Shown: positions 23,672-33,667, numbered from the stretch's first letter. The stretch: 64,000 bases of DNA from Paenibacillus helianthi (GCF_001909055.1 NZ_LVWI01000002.1:1-64000); one strand, 5' to 3'. Numbers and translations: made by a program. The notes: generated from the sequence alone by a model not told the origin.

Positions 23672-26089
23672 TTATAGCCGCGCAGTCAGGATTTCACACA
23701 ATGCACCATATAGAGAATGCTCGAGATCCATAGAAGCCAGCGCTGCAAGCACCGCTGCTGGCACCTCCAGTTCCGTCACCAGCCGGAGGATCTGCTCCTT
23801 CAGCTGGAAATGAATCTGCGAGCGGTTCAGCAGCGCGAAGACTTCGTTAGCTATATCGCCTGCAGCAATCCGGGCTACGGCCAGGGTTACTTTCAGGGAT
23901 TCAGCCACAGCCACAGCCGGAACGGTGACTGTCAGCGTGTGAGCAGCATCATCATACGCAGTTTCAACCCCAAGCGGCCCGCTTCCAGTGACGACCTGCA
24001 CCTGCGTATCGGCACAGCCTACGAAGTACAGCTTCCAGCTCCGCCGCTCCGGCACGGCTGCCTTGTTCCCCCGGGCAGGCTGAATCGTGAGAACTGCCGC
24101 TTCTCCCCATTCCAGGGTAATTCCGGTATCGCACCACTGTTCGTCCCGGTCTTGGGCACTATCCCCTTCGTCCTCCCAGAGATGAAAGCTGCCGCTGGCT
24201 CCGGCAAATACCCGCAGCTCCAGCTGCCCGGGATTAGCGGCCGATGAGGTATACTCCGTCAGGTCCGCCATCGGAACCATTGCCCCCGCCTTCGCCAGCA
24301 CGGGAATATGCTCCAGATTGCGGTAGAGCGACAGCCTTCTGCCTCCGTCATACACTCTTCCGCTGAAAAAATCGATCCATACTCCTTCAGGCAGCCATGC
24401 CTTGAATTCCGCCACCCCCGTCTTAGCATGTACTGGCTGTGTAATCGGACAGGCCATCAACTCTGTACCGAAATAGTATTCGTTCGGCACCTCATAAGCT
24501 TCATGCTGCTCCGGATGATGGTAATACATCGGCCGGACGAGCGGCAGCCCCTCCCGGCTGGCATAGCGGTTCATGGTATACAGATAGGGAAGCAGACGGT
24601 GGCGCAGGCGCAGACTGTCCTTCATCGCCTCCTCGGCCATCCGGTTGAAGCGCCATGGCTCCTTGCTGTTGAACGGGCTGGCTGAGCTATGCAGACGCAG
24701 AATCGGGGAAAACACACCGAGCTGCACCCATCGCAGCGCAAGCTCATCATCGAGATAGCCCAGCATATGGCCTCCGATATCGTGGCTCCACCAGCCATAT
24801 CCTGCATTCGAAGCATTAGCCGTGAAATAAGGCTGGAAATCAAGGGATTCCCACGTGACAATCGTGTCCCCGGAGAAGCCCACCGGGTAACGGTGGCTGC
24901 CCAGACCCGCATATCGGGAAAAGGTCATCCGGCGCGCCCCACGCCGCCCGCTGTCCAGATAGTGGTAGTGGTTCAGCATCCAGAGCGGATCAAGTCCGGG
25001 GATACGGGTCATCCCGCCCTGCTGCCAGTCGATCCACCAGAAATCCACGCCTTCTTCCTCCAGCGGATGGTGCAGGTACTTGAAGTAGGCGAGCAGAAAC
25101 TGCGGGTCGGTGATGTCAAATTCCACGGCATCGCCTTTTTCAGGATCCATGCCGAGCTCTGCCGCAATCGCCAGATAAGGATCTTCAAAGGCCCGTACCC
25201 CGTCAGCGGGATGGACGTTGAGCGTAACCCGAAGCCCTTGATCATGCAGCCAGCCGAGGAAGCCCTTGGGGTCCGGGAATAGCTCACGGTTCCAGGTATA
25301 GCCGGTCCAGCCGCTGCCATACTGCGGATCAATATGGACCAGATGCCAGTCCATATCCATGACCGCTACGGTGAAGGGAATCTGCTCGATGGCAAACCGC
25401 TGGATCAGCGTTTTATATTCCTCTTCGGAATACCGGTAATACCGGCTCCACCAGTTGCCCAAGGCATAACGGGGCAGCAGCGGCGTCCGGCCGCAGAGAC
25501 GGTAGAAATCTTTCAGACATTGCAGGTAATCGTGGCCGTAGCCCAGAAAATACAGATCTGTGTCTTCCTGACCGCGCGGCTCCACCCTCCCGTCTGCCTC
25601 CAGCAGCAGCGAACGGCTGTCGTCTATTAGGGTATACCCTTGCCTTGACAGAAGTCCATGCTCCAGCGGGATGGCCCCGTCGGCATTATCCAGTGTGCGG
25701 GCTGTACCACCCAGATCCTGCGGCGTATCGCCGAAGTACCAGACGCTCATTAGATGCCCCGAAGCATTTCTGATCCGAATCCTCAGCCCGTGCCGGGAGA
25801 ACGGCTGCTTGTCATAGGTTAGATGCAGACGGTCTGTCACCACTTCCAGCTTGTTCCCATGATCGATGACCTTGAATGAAGGAACAGGAAAATCACGGTT
25901 CAACACCGTTTGGGTCGCCCGGTCTTCAAAGACTCCCTGTCCGCTATACTCCAGACGGATCAGCTCCGGGGTTAGCACGGTGAGCCGGTAGCATTCTCCC
26001 TGAATGACGGCTCCTTGATCCGCACAAGGCTCCGAAGGGAGCCTCAAGTAATCCGGAAAAGGTTGTTGTTTTGGAGGGATTTGTTCCAT
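23672..26089 (-). CDS. GH31 alpha-glycosidase (alpha-glucosidase or alpha-xylosidase type)
   Basis: 805 aa without a signal peptide. GH31 features: an N-terminal beta-sandwich (FKVIDHGNKLEVVTDRLHLTYDKQPFS), the catalytic barrel with the nucleophile Asp in DFWWIDWQQGG and the acid/base Asp in GFSGDTIVTWESL, then FVPI-type proximal domain residues (PVLAKAGAMVPM) and distal beta domains. About 100 extra C-terminal residues form a helical tail. The linkage specificity cannot be told. It is last in an operon after two CUT1 permeases, so it should cut the oligosaccharide that this transporter brings in. AAGAGG precedes the ATG. Confidence 0.92.
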   Translation of the reverse strand: MEQIPPKQQPFPDYLRLPSEPCADQGAVIQGECYRLTVLTPELIRLEYSGQGVFEDRATQTVLNRDFPVPSFKVIDHGNKLEVVTDRLHLTYDKQPFSRHGLRIRIRNASGHLMSVWYFGDTPQDLGGTARTLDNADGAIPLEHGLLSRQGYTLIDDSRSLLLEADGRVEPRGQEDTDLYFLGYGHDYLQCLKDFYRLCGRTPLLPRYALGNWWSRYYRYSEEEYKTLIQRFAIEQIPFTVAVMDMDWHLVHIDPQYGSGWTGYTWNRELFPDPKGFLGWLHDQGLRVTLNVHPADGVRAFEDPYLAIAAELGMDPEKGDAVEFDITDPQFLLAYFKYLHHPLEEEGVDFWWIDWQQGGMTRIPGLDPLWMLNHYHYLDSGRRGARRMTFSRYAGLGSHRYPVGFSGDTIVTWESLDFQPYFTANASNAGYGWWSHDIGGHMLGYLDDELALRWVQLGVFSPILRLHSSASPFNSKEPWRFNRMAEEAMKDSLRLRHRLLPYLYTMNRYASREGLPLVRPMYYHHPEQHEAYEVPNEYYFGTELMACPITQPVHAKTGVAEFKAWLPEGVWIDFFSGRVYDGGRRLSLYRNLEHIPVLAKAGAMVPMADLTEYTSSAANPGQLELRVFAGASGSFHLWEDEGDSAQDRDEQWCDTGITLEWGEAAVLTIQPARGNKAAVPERRSWKLYFVGCADTQVQVVTGSGPLGVETAYDDAAHTLTVTVPAVAVAESLKVTLAVARIAAGDIANEVFALLNRSQIHFQLKEQILRLVTELEVPAAVLAALASMDLEHSLYGALCEILTARL

Positions 26090-26125
26090 TTTGTAACCTC
26101 TTTTCTCAGAATGTCAGGGTGAAGG

Positions 26126-27052
26126 CTACTCCTTCACGGCACCGATCATCACACCTTGATTGAAGTATTTTTGCACAAAAGGATATACGCACATGATCGG
26201 AACCGTAGCCACAATTATGACGGAGTAGCGCATCATATTCGCCAGGCGCAGCGCAATTTGCGCAGCTTCCCCCGTACCTATACCAGACTGCATCTGATTG
26301 GTAATCAGAATGTTGCGGAGGATCAGCTGCAGCGGATACATGTTAGGATTTTTGAGGTAGATCAAGGCGTTGAAATACGAATTCCAGTAGCCGACGGCAA
26401 TCCATAAGCCCAGCACTGCAATAATTGCCTTGGACAGCGGCAGTACAACCTTGGCGAAGTAGCGAAGGTTGCCGCAGCCGTCAATCTGGGCCGCCTCCCA
26501 CAAATCTCCGGGAATACTCGTCTGAAAAAAAGTCCGGGCCACGATAATGTTGTACACGCCTACAGAGAAGGGCAGCACCATCACCAGAAACGTGTTGTAC
26601 ATATGAAAATCGCGGATCGTCAGGAATGTAGGGATCAATCCGCCGTTGAAGAACATGGTGAAGATAAAGAACAGCGAGATATATTTGCGCCCTACAAGAT
26701 CTTTCCGGGACAAAGCATAGGCTGCAGAGATGTTCACAGCCAGACCGATTACGGTGCCCACGACCGTGTACAGGATGGTATTCCGGTACCCGATCCAGAT
26801 GTTCTCATGGCGCAGCAGTTCTTTGTAGCCGTCCAGTGTGAACCCTTTGGGAAACAGCCAGACCTGGCCCCCCGCCACCGCAGATGGATCACTGAATGAA
26901 GCGATAATAATAAAGAACAGCGGGTAGATCAGAATCAGCAGAAACACTGCTGCAATGATATACATAATGGCTTCCATCACTGTATCCGAGGAGCGGTTAT
27001 TTTTGATCTTCCCTATCTTCTCTTGAGCCGCAGGCTGTTGTAGTACTCCCAT
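26126..27052 (-). CDS. Carbohydrate ABC transporter permease (CUT1, LplC/YtcP-like)
   Basis: 308-aa inner-membrane permease with six expected transmembrane segments, beginning after a polar N-terminus of about 30 residues. The EAA loop is DLWEAAQIDGCGNLRYFAKVVLPLSKAIIAV. It ends with the QKYFNQGVMIGAVKE tail characteristic of LplC-type proteins. It pairs with the upstream LplB-type permease, 16 bp away. The ATPase is not encoded here, so a shared MsmX-type ATPase is expected (family knowledge). Confidence 0.93.
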   Translation of the reverse strand: MGVLQQPAAQEKIGKIKNNRSSDTVMEAIMYIIAAVFLLILIYPLFFIIIASFSDPSAVAGGQVWLFPKGFTLDGYKELLRHENIWIGYRNTILYTVVGTVIGLAVNISAAYALSRKDLVGRKYISLFFIFTMFFNGGLIPTFLTIRDFHMYNTFLVMVLPFSVGVYNIIVARTFFQTSIPGDLWEAAQIDGCGNLRYFAKVVLPLSKAIIAVLGLWIAVGYWNSYFNALIYLKNPNMYPLQLILRNILITNQMQSGIGTGEAAQIALRLANMMRYSVIIVATVPIMCVYPFVQKYFNQGVMIGAVKE

Positions 27053-27068
27053 GTTGCTGTTCCCCTTT

Positions 27069-27992
27069 CTACCACAAGCTGTTTTCGCTGAGTTTTTTGG
27101 ATATCTGGTTGACCATAATGAGCAGAATGAAGTTAATCACTGTATTGAACAGGTTGATGGCCGAGGAAAAGCTGTACTGGCTGCTTAGCAGCCCGATTTT
27201 GTATACATAGGTAGATAAAATTTCGCTGGAGGTGGCATTCAAGTCATTCTGCATCAGATACACTTTTTCGAATCCGACGCCCAGCAGACCACCGACCCGC
27301 AGGATCAGCAGCGTAATTGCTGTAGGCATCAGCATCGGAATGTCGATATAACGGACCTTGTGCCAGCGGCTTGCCCCGTCCACGGTTGCAGCTTCATACA
27401 GACTCGGATCAACCGCCGACAGCGCGGCTATGAAGATAATACTGTCCCAGCCGACATGCTGCCACACATCGGACCAGACATACACGCTGCTGAACCAGCC
27501 GGCTGAGCCCATAAGATCCGGGGCTTCTTTGCCGAACAGACTATACAGATTGCCTACAAGTCCCGTGCTTGGGGAGAGCAGAATCATCATCAGGCCCACC
27601 ATAACCACCGTGGAAATAAAATGAGGCATATAGGATACAGTCTGGAAAAAACGTCTGAACCGGTTCGGACGCATCTGATTCACCATCAGCGCCAGCAGGA
27701 TTGGAATGGGAAAGGTTATAAGGCTGTAAACGCTGATAATCAGTGTATTTTTGATCGTTGCCGAAAATTGATACGAGTGAAAAAATTTCTCGAAATACTT
27801 GAAGCCCGCCCAAGGGCTGTCGGTAATTCCAAGCGCTGGACTATAATCCTTGAAGGCAATAAGCACCCCATACATCGGCTTATACGCGAATAATAACGTA
27901 AGGACCGCTGCCGGAAACAGTAGTGCATACAGCCCCCAGTTCCGCTTGATCTGTCCCAAGGTCCGACCTGGATGGCTATGACCGGATTTCAT
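27069..27992 (-). CDS. Carbohydrate ABC transporter permease (CUT1, LplB/YteP-like)
   Basis: 307-aa permease. GLYALLFPAAVLTLLFAYKPMYG is the LplB-type first membrane helix; the EAA loop is SLYEAATVDGASRWHKVRYIDIPMLMPTAI. AGGAGGGG precedes the ATG. About 380 bp separate it from the binding-protein gene. That gap contains a full set of operator repeats and a -10 element, so the operon permease-permease-GH31 probably has its own promoter. Confidence 0.93.
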   Translation of the reverse strand: MKSGHSHPGRTLGQIKRNWGLYALLFPAAVLTLLFAYKPMYGVLIAFKDYSPALGITDSPWAGFKYFEKFFHSYQFSATIKNTLIISVYSLITFPIPILLALMVNQMRPNRFRRFFQTVSYMPHFISTVVMVGLMMILLSPSTGLVGNLYSLFGKEAPDLMGSAGWFSSVYVWSDVWQHVGWDSIIFIAALSAVDPSLYEAATVDGASRWHKVRYIDIPMLMPTAITLLILRVGGLLGVGFEKVYLMQNDLNATSSEILSTYVYKIGLLSSQYSFSSAINLFNTVINFILLIMVNQISKKLSENSLW

Positions 27993-28042
27993 GAAACCCC
28001 TCCTAAAAAAGTATTGTGTAAACTAAGCCTCTCTGTTCCCTC

Positions 28043-28196
28043 AGTATATCGCTACATTTTCATGCCTTACGGACCTATTGAAGGTCTTAACCGGACTTTC
28101 CGCCCCTACTTCCCCTAGCATTTGAAGGGGGCCGGCGGCAACAGCGGCAAGCCATAGCTCATCCGGACTTTCACTGATGTTATCCGGACATTCAGG
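28043..28196 (-). promoter_or_regulatory. Four-site operator and promoter of the permease-GH31 operon
   Basis: Four repeats of the type AAAGTCCGGATA (minus strand) have their GGAC cores, in plus coordinates, at 28071, 28093, 28165 and 28186: two pairs spaced 22 and 21 bp, with 72 bp between pairs. A TATACT -10 (28048-28043) lies exactly 22 bases downstream of the nearest GTCC, so the nearest site overlaps the -35 position. The same geometry precedes the binding-protein gene. Confidence 0.75.
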
Positions 28197-28232
28197 ATAA
28201 GTTACACCGTCCGTATCCGGTTCCCTGCGCAG

Positions 28233-28272
28233 AAATGCCGTCCTGCACAAAGCTGGGCGCGGGACGGCATTT
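28233..28272 (-). terminator. Intercistronic hairpin after the binding-protein gene
   Basis: AAATGCCGTCC pairs perfectly with GGACGGCATTT around an 18-base loop. It lies about 100 bp downstream of the binding-protein stop and upstream of the permease operators. It may terminate the binding-protein transcript or protect its 3' end. Nothing else was found in the 27993-28375 gap apart from the operators. Confidence 0.6.
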
Positions 28273-28375
28273 ATCACACGATGAAGAATCTATCAATCAG
28301 TCACTTCGTCCGACAAGCACGAATCGGGACTCCTATCCTCCCTCGCGGGTCGCTGTATTTCTCAGGCTTAGGAGT

Positions 28376-29980
28376 TTATTTCACGTTCATATAGCGGCCA
28401 TAAGCATCGGTACGGATCTTGAGAAGCTTTTCCAGACCCATATCGTTCAGCTTCTTAACATAAGCAGCCCATCCCTCTTCAATACCGCCTTTGGTGATGA
28501 ACTGGGCACGCATAGTAGTCACATAGCTATCGATGTCCGTGGTCAACGTAGGCAGCTCCTGGAATTCCTCCGAGGTATACATAACGTTAGGAAAAGGCGT
28601 AGTAACATACTTGCTGCCCAGCTTATCCAGCTGCAGCTTCAGTCCGTCACCACTGTTAGGACTCAGCACGATGTTTTTCTCAAAAGACGGGCTTACATAT
28701 TTAGGGCCGAAATCGCGCAGCGACTGGTCCCAATACCAGGCATCGGCACTGGTTCCTGTTGGCGGGTCCATCAATGTGTAGGTGTTGTCATCATTCTTCT
28801 TGATTACAGTACCGATCGCTCCCCAGAAATTCTGTATACTGGCTTCATTGGTATAGAACTGGTCGGCCCAACGGGCAGCCACTTCCGGGTTTTTGCAGGA
28901 TGTAGTAATCAGCAGCTCATTGCGGTTAAGATTCATCCCGATCGGATTGCCGATGGTATAGCGGTTGCCGTCCGGTCCGGCCACTGGTGGAATGGTCTCA
29001 TACTGATCGCTCCATTTGCCGAATACAGCATCAGGTGTCCATTGGTACGAGAGGCCGACGATTGGAGCGTCCGGATTCTGGAATTTGGCCGATATCATTG
29101 TGGCGTCCTGGGTGAACAGCTCTTTATCCAGCAAGCCCTCAGTGTATAATTTATTTTCCCATTTGAGGCCTTCTTTGTACTCATCGGAAGTAGGGTAGTA
29201 GATCGCTTTATTGTCCTTGACCAACATATTATTACTATTAAGGTCCGTGATGCCGAATGGACTGATGAGGTCATTGCTGACTTCAATATACGGAATTTCA
29301 TCCGCCTTGCCGTTTCCGTTCGGGTCCTTTTCCTTGAAAGCCTTCATGGCATTGTACAGATCATCCAGTGTTTCCGGCGTCTTCAGACCCAGCTTGTCGA
29401 GCCAAGTCTTGTTGATGACCGGCTGGCGCGAGCTTTTGGGGCGCGAAGGCAACCGGGTAGGCAACGAGTAGATTTTCCCGTCGGGAAAGGTGCTGATTTT
29501 TTTCATTTCCGGTGTTTCTTTCATCGCCGCCTTCAGATTGGGCATATATTGATCGATATACTCATCCAGCGGCCGGAAATAGCTTAAATTGTTAACGATA
29601 TCGGAGTCAGAAAAGGTCTGGTCTCCCAAAACCACATCCGGAAGTGTACCGCTTGCCAGCAGAATGGACTTCTGTTCCGCCCAGTCATTGGAGGACATCA
29701 CCTGCCAGTCAATTTTGACATTCGAATTCTTCTCCAGATCCTTCAGCCACTGGTTCCGGGTGAATGTATCCCCCATGCTTCCCCAGCGTACAGTCAGCAC
29801 CTTCAGGGTTACCGGCTCCTTGACGATCGGCAGTCCTTCCTTGTTGAAGTTACTTGCTTCGCTTGGAGTACTCGCATTCTCCTTGTTGCCGCTGCAGCCG
29901 ACCATTCCCATTACCATTGCGGCCGACATAAGCAGCAGCGGCCATTTTGGGATTAATCTGCTTTTACTGTGTGTACTCAT
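28376..29980 (-). CDS. Sugar ABC transporter substrate-binding lipoprotein (LplA/YtcQ-like)
   Basis: 534 aa. The start at 29980 follows GGGGGAT; a longer start at 29995 is possible. A lipoprotein signal (basic SKSRLIP, hydrophobic core, lipobox VGCSG) anchors it. The family-1 binding fold follows: LKVLTVRWGSMGD, LPDVVLGDQTFSDSDIV, and DPNGNGKADEIPY, a segment resembling the Ca-binding-like insertion common in LplA proteins. Length fits the 500-560 aa class that binds complex oligosaccharides. It is divergent from a kinase/response-regulator pair and has four operator repeats upstream. Confidence 0.93.
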   Translation of the reverse strand: MSTHSKSRLIPKWPLLLMSAAMVMGMVGCSGNKENASTPSEASNFNKEGLPIVKEPVTLKVLTVRWGSMGDTFTRNQWLKDLEKNSNVKIDWQVMSSNDWAEQKSILLASGTLPDVVLGDQTFSDSDIVNNLSYFRPLDEYIDQYMPNLKAAMKETPEMKKISTFPDGKIYSLPTRLPSRPKSSRQPVINKTWLDKLGLKTPETLDDLYNAMKAFKEKDPNGNGKADEIPYIEVSNDLISPFGITDLNSNNMLVKDNKAIYYPTSDEYKEGLKWENKLYTEGLLDKELFTQDATMISAKFQNPDAPIVGLSYQWTPDAVFGKWSDQYETIPPVAGPDGNRYTIGNPIGMNLNRNELLITTSCKNPEVAARWADQFYTNEASIQNFWGAIGTVIKKNDDNTYTLMDPPTGTSADAWYWDQSLRDFGPKYVSPSFEKNIVLSPNSGDGLKLQLDKLGSKYVTTPFPNVMYTSEEFQELPTLTTDIDSYVTTMRAQFITKGGIEEGWAAYVKKLNDMGLEKLLKIRTDAYGRYMNVK

Positions 29981-30024
29981 TCTGTGATCCCCCATTTCAT
30001 GTGTGTATCGGCTTTACACGCTTA

Positions 30025-30176
30025 ATGATAGCTCCCGGCGTCCTTGCATTCCGGACCCTTTGGCGGCGGTATTCGGACCTCTGCATCCGCTTACATTATT
30101 TTGAAGACTACATGGCTTATTTTTGTGGACAGGGATGACAGTATTCAGACTTTTGCTGGCAGTATCCAGACTTTGC
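30025..30176 (-). promoter_or_regulatory. Four-site operator and promoter of the binding-protein gene
   Basis: GGAC/AGAC cores, in plus coordinates, lie at 30053, 30074, 30147 and 30168: pairs 21 bp apart with 73 bp between pairs. A TATCAT -10 (30030-30025) lies 22 bases from the nearest GTCC. Sites read TTCCGGACCC, TATTCGGACC, TATTCAGACTTT and TATCCAGACTTT on the plus strand. This is the likely binding platform of the AraC-type response regulator encoded on the other side. A TATAAT at 30222-30227 could be the kinase -10, but no good -35 was found. Confidence 0.75.
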
Positions 30177-30286
30177 GGCGGACTGACAGGAATTTCGCAT
30201 GTAAATTCCTCCGAGAGGTTTTATAATGGCTTTGTTAGCCTATAGAACCGCCTTCATCCAGATGAAAGCGCAGGAAAGGACTCAGC

Positions 30287-32017
30287 GTGCAAGCCATGAC
30301 CAAGAATACAGCAGGAAACAGACCGTATCCCATCCGACACTATGTACGAATCATGATGCTGGTCTCATTAGTGGTGCTGGTGCTGGACCTTGTCATCAGC
30401 CTCGCCTCCATTTCCATAGTAAAGCAGCAGTCCACACGTTATTTGAAAGATACCGCCAAGCTGTACATTGACCGTATTAATCACGATTTTGCTTATATTA
30501 ATCATTATATGGGCTGGACGCTTGCGAACGATGAGAGCCTGAATATGATGAACGCTTATGATCCGGACAGCAGCGAGTTCATCAAATCAAACGATAACCT
30601 ATACAAACGTTTTTCGGAGCTGCAAAAAAATTACGGGCAGCAATTCAACTTCTTCTTTTATTTGAAAAATCAGTCTTTCTTCCTCAACTGCGCACCTATC
30701 AGTATTACGTATACGGATTATCTGGAGCTAAAAAAGCAGATCAATTCCTATATCGAGGACAAGGATGTGTATGCCCATTTTTATTCCAGATGGTCACCCA
30801 TCCTGGTCAACGGAAACTACTATATTATCAATATCGTTCCCTACTACAACCGCTATCTGATCGGACTGATCTCCGCAGACAACCTGATCCACCCTTTACG
30901 CCAGCTTAATCTGGGGGCGAACGGGTATGCTTCACTGGTGGATGAGAAAGGCACACGCATCTCAAGTCCCTTATCTGCCAGCGGGAAGCTGGTGCAGCAG
31001 GAGGCTAAGGGGCCAGGTCTGTTTCAGTCACGTACAACGATCAGCAGCGAATTTTCCAATACAACATTCAGTGCCCATATGATCATTCAATTCGGAGCGT
31101 TTGAGAAAATCATGATTGCCCAGCTGCTGATCCTCTTGCTGTTCTTCATGGTGACCTCCACCATCTGCGCTGTGATGCTCTTCTTCAATAAAAGGGTGCT
31201 TGGCCCGATCCAGAACTTTTCGGAGAATCTGGCTCACTTGAGTGAAGAAGGCCAGCCTGTAGACTTCAAAAGCAGCAAAATCATCGAGCTGGAGCAGGCT
31301 AACGCACAGTTCAAGGACCTGGTGAAACAGATCAAAACCTTCAAAATCGCTATTTATGAGCAGGAGCTGGAGAAACAGCGCATTCAGCTGGATTATATGA
31401 AGCAGCAGATTAAACCCCATTTTTTCCTGAATTGCCTGACCAGCATTTACAGCATGGCCCAGATCCAAATGTACGAGGAAATCGAAAATATGGCGATGTC
31501 GACGTCCAAATACTTCCGCTATACCTTTCAGAGCGGTGAGAATTTTGTCCGGCTGGAGGATGAAATCGAGCATGTCCGCACATATCTTGAAATCCAGAGA
31601 AGCCGCTACCGGGATGCCTTCAGATATCATATCGGGCAGGACGAAGCAGCCAAAGATACGCTGATCCCGCCGCTCGTACTGCAGACCTTTATAGAGAACT
31701 CCATCAAATATGCGATTTCCCGGGACCCCGAGGTGCAGATCAGACTGACGGTCCACCGCCGCGAAGCGGCGGAGGAGCAGGTGACGGTGATTCAAATTTC
31801 GGACAGCGGACCCGGCTTTGCCCCCGAGGTTCTCGAGAAGCTGGTGCGGGGCCAGTCGCTGGATCAGAGCAAAGGGACACATATCGGCATTATGAATACG
31901 CTGAAACGGCTCGAATACCTGTACTTCAAAAAAGCGGTGGTCCACTTCTCCAATATAGAGGGAGGTGGTGCATCTGTCATCTTAACTCTTCCGGATCTTC
32001 CAAGTACTTCAACATGA
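30287..32017 (+). CDS. Sensor histidine kinase (YesM type)
   Basis: 576 aa. TM1 is about residues 20-45 (YVRIMMLVSLVVLVLDLVIS) and TM2 about 270-300; an extracellular sensor of about 220 residues lies between them, then HAMP. The His_kinase domain IKPHFFLNCLTSIYSM carries the phospho-His, and the HATPase has N- and G-box residues LQTFIENSIKYAIS and ISDSGPGFAPE. The GTG at 30287 is chosen, with AAGGA 6 bases before. The response regulator starts 13 bp downstream. Such pairs sense the substrate or its complex with the binding protein and switch on the divergent transporter. Confidence 0.93.
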   Translation: MQAMTKNTAGNRPYPIRHYVRIMMLVSLVVLVLDLVISLASISIVKQQSTRYLKDTAKLYIDRINHDFAYINHYMGWTLANDESLNMMNAYDPDSSEFIKSNDNLYKRFSELQKNYGQQFNFFFYLKNQSFFLNCAPISITYTDYLELKKQINSYIEDKDVYAHFYSRWSPILVNGNYYIINIVPYYNRYLIGLISADNLIHPLRQLNLGANGYASLVDEKGTRISSPLSASGKLVQQEAKGPGLFQSRTTISSEFSNTTFSAHMIIQFGAFEKIMIAQLLILLLFFMVTSTICAVMLFFNKRVLGPIQNFSENLAHLSEEGQPVDFKSSKIIELEQANAQFKDLVKQIKTFKIAIYEQELEKQRIQLDYMKQQIKPHFFLNCLTSIYSMAQIQMYEEIENMAMSTSKYFRYTFQSGENFVRLEDEIEHVRTYLEIQRSRYRDAFRYHIGQDEAAKDTLIPPLVLQTFIENSIKYAISRDPEVQIRLTVHRREAAEEQVTVIQISDSGPGFAPEVLEKLVRGQSLDQSKGTHIGIMNTLKRLEYLYFKKAVVHFSNIEGGGASVILTLPDLPSTST

Positions 32018-32030
32018 ATGGAGAATTTCT

Positions 32031-33641
32031 ATGAACGTACTGCTTGTAGATGACGACTATTATGTAGTGGCGGCTTTACAGAAGAGAATTGACTGGGCAG
32101 CACTGAATATCGAAACCGTATATACGGCCAACAATGTTGCCCAAGCCCGTGAAATTGTGGAGAACTATTCCGTGCAAATTCTGATCTCAGATATTGAAAT
32201 GCCACAGGGAAGCGGACTTTCACTGCTGGCCTGGATCCGGGAAAATCAGTATCCGATTCAAACCATCCTCCTCACCAATTATGCCGACTTCAATTACGCA
32301 CAGAAAGCCATTGAGTTGCAAAGCTTCGAATATTTTCTCAAGCCTATTGAATTTGACAAGCTGATGCTTATTATCCAGAAAGCGATTGTACGCGCCAACG
32401 AACAGCAGCATAACGAAAAGGCCATTCAGGAAGGCTACTATTGGCAAAAGAACCAATCGAAGAATCTGGAGCATTTCTGGCGCAGGATCGTGAGTGTAAG
32501 CACCTCATCCCCCATCAAGCCGTCCTTCCTCACTCATGCGATCCAAGAGCAGAATCTTTCCTATCAGATGGACGACACGCTGCAGCCGCTGTTATTCAAT
32601 GTTTTTCCCTATAATGGCACCATGGGTAAAGAAGAGAAGGATCTCTTTGATTTTGCCCTGCTGAACGTTCTGGTTGAGCTGTTCCAGCACCCCGGCTTTG
32701 GGATCGAGAGTATTCTGGAGATCAAGGACTACCAGTGGATTGCTATCCTGAAATGGAACGATGCGCCGGACACCGGAACGCTTGAGGAAATCTGTGCCTC
32801 CTTGATCCAGAAAACAAACCCTTATCTCAAATGCGATGTCTGCTGCAATATTGGCTTACACGGTCAGTTGAATGAGATCGGCACTGTTCTGAAAAACCTG
32901 CTCCGGATGGATGAAGAAATCACACGCTCCCGAAATCATACCTTTACGGTGGAAATGTACCAGAAGCAGGGCAAAGCAGTCTATCTCCCTCCGAATCTGG
33001 CCCATCTGGAAGAGCTGCTGAATCAGAACAAACTGGCCGCTTTTCTGGAGGAAGTAAGCCGTTATCTCCTCGGGCTGCTGGTTAACCGGACCGTCGACAC
33101 CTCCATCCTTAGCCTGTTCCGGCTGGATATTGTGCAGCTCGTGTATTCTTTTCTCAAAATGAAAGGCATTCAGGTACATAAATTATACAGCGGTAAGGCG
33201 AATGACCGCCTGCAGCTGCAGTCTCTGACGTCCATCGAGGACATGCAGGAATACCTGGATTACCTGGTGAATACCGCCATGAAATACCGGGATCTCACCG
33301 CACAGCCCCAATCGGTTGCCGAAGAGATCAAGCAGTATATTCATACGCATTACGGGGATGAGCTGACGCGAAACGATCTGGCGGAGATTGTCTATCTGAA
33401 CCCGGATTATCTCGCCCGGCTGTTCAAGAAAGAAACCGGCATTGCCCTGGGCAGCTATGTGATTCAGGTCCGGATCGCCGCCGCCAAGCTGCTGCTGGAG
33501 ACCACCCGGCTGTCTGTGTACACCATTGCGAGCAAGGTGGGATACACCAACTACTCCTATTTCTCCAAGCTGTTCAAGCAAGAGGTCGGCCTGTCTCCTA
33601 ACGAGTATAAAAAGGAGCAGCACAGCCAGCCTGTAGGATGA
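32031..33641 (+). CDS. AraC-type response regulator (YesN type)
   Basis: 536 aa. The receiver (1-120) carries acidic residues in LLVDDDYYVV, the phospho-acceptor Asp in ILISDIEMP and the conserved Lys in YFLKPIEF. A long middle region follows (about 130-420), then the AraC double HTH at the C-terminus (LTRNDLAEIVYLNPDYLARLFKKETGIALGSY; SVYTIASKVGYTNYSYFSKLFKQEVGLSPNEY). It is cotranscribed with the kinase. The GGAC-core direct repeats upstream of the two transporter transcription units are its probable targets (inference). Confidence 0.93.
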   Translation: MNVLLVDDDYYVVAALQKRIDWAALNIETVYTANNVAQAREIVENYSVQILISDIEMPQGSGLSLLAWIRENQYPIQTILLTNYADFNYAQKAIELQSFEYFLKPIEFDKLMLIIQKAIVRANEQQHNEKAIQEGYYWQKNQSKNLEHFWRRIVSVSTSSPIKPSFLTHAIQEQNLSYQMDDTLQPLLFNVFPYNGTMGKEEKDLFDFALLNVLVELFQHPGFGIESILEIKDYQWIAILKWNDAPDTGTLEEICASLIQKTNPYLKCDVCCNIGLHGQLNEIGTVLKNLLRMDEEITRSRNHTFTVEMYQKQGKAVYLPPNLAHLEELLNQNKLAAFLEEVSRYLLGLLVNRTVDTSILSLFRLDIVQLVYSFLKMKGIQVHKLYSGKANDRLQLQSLTSIEDMQEYLDYLVNTAMKYRDLTAQPQSVAEEIKQYIHTHYGDELTRNDLAEIVYLNPDYLARLFKKETGIALGSYVIQVRIAAAKLLLETTRLSVYTIASKVGYTNYSYFSKLFKQEVGLSPNEYKKEQHSQPVG

Positions 33642-33667
33642 GAATGTAGGGTTAATAGTTTATCTGA

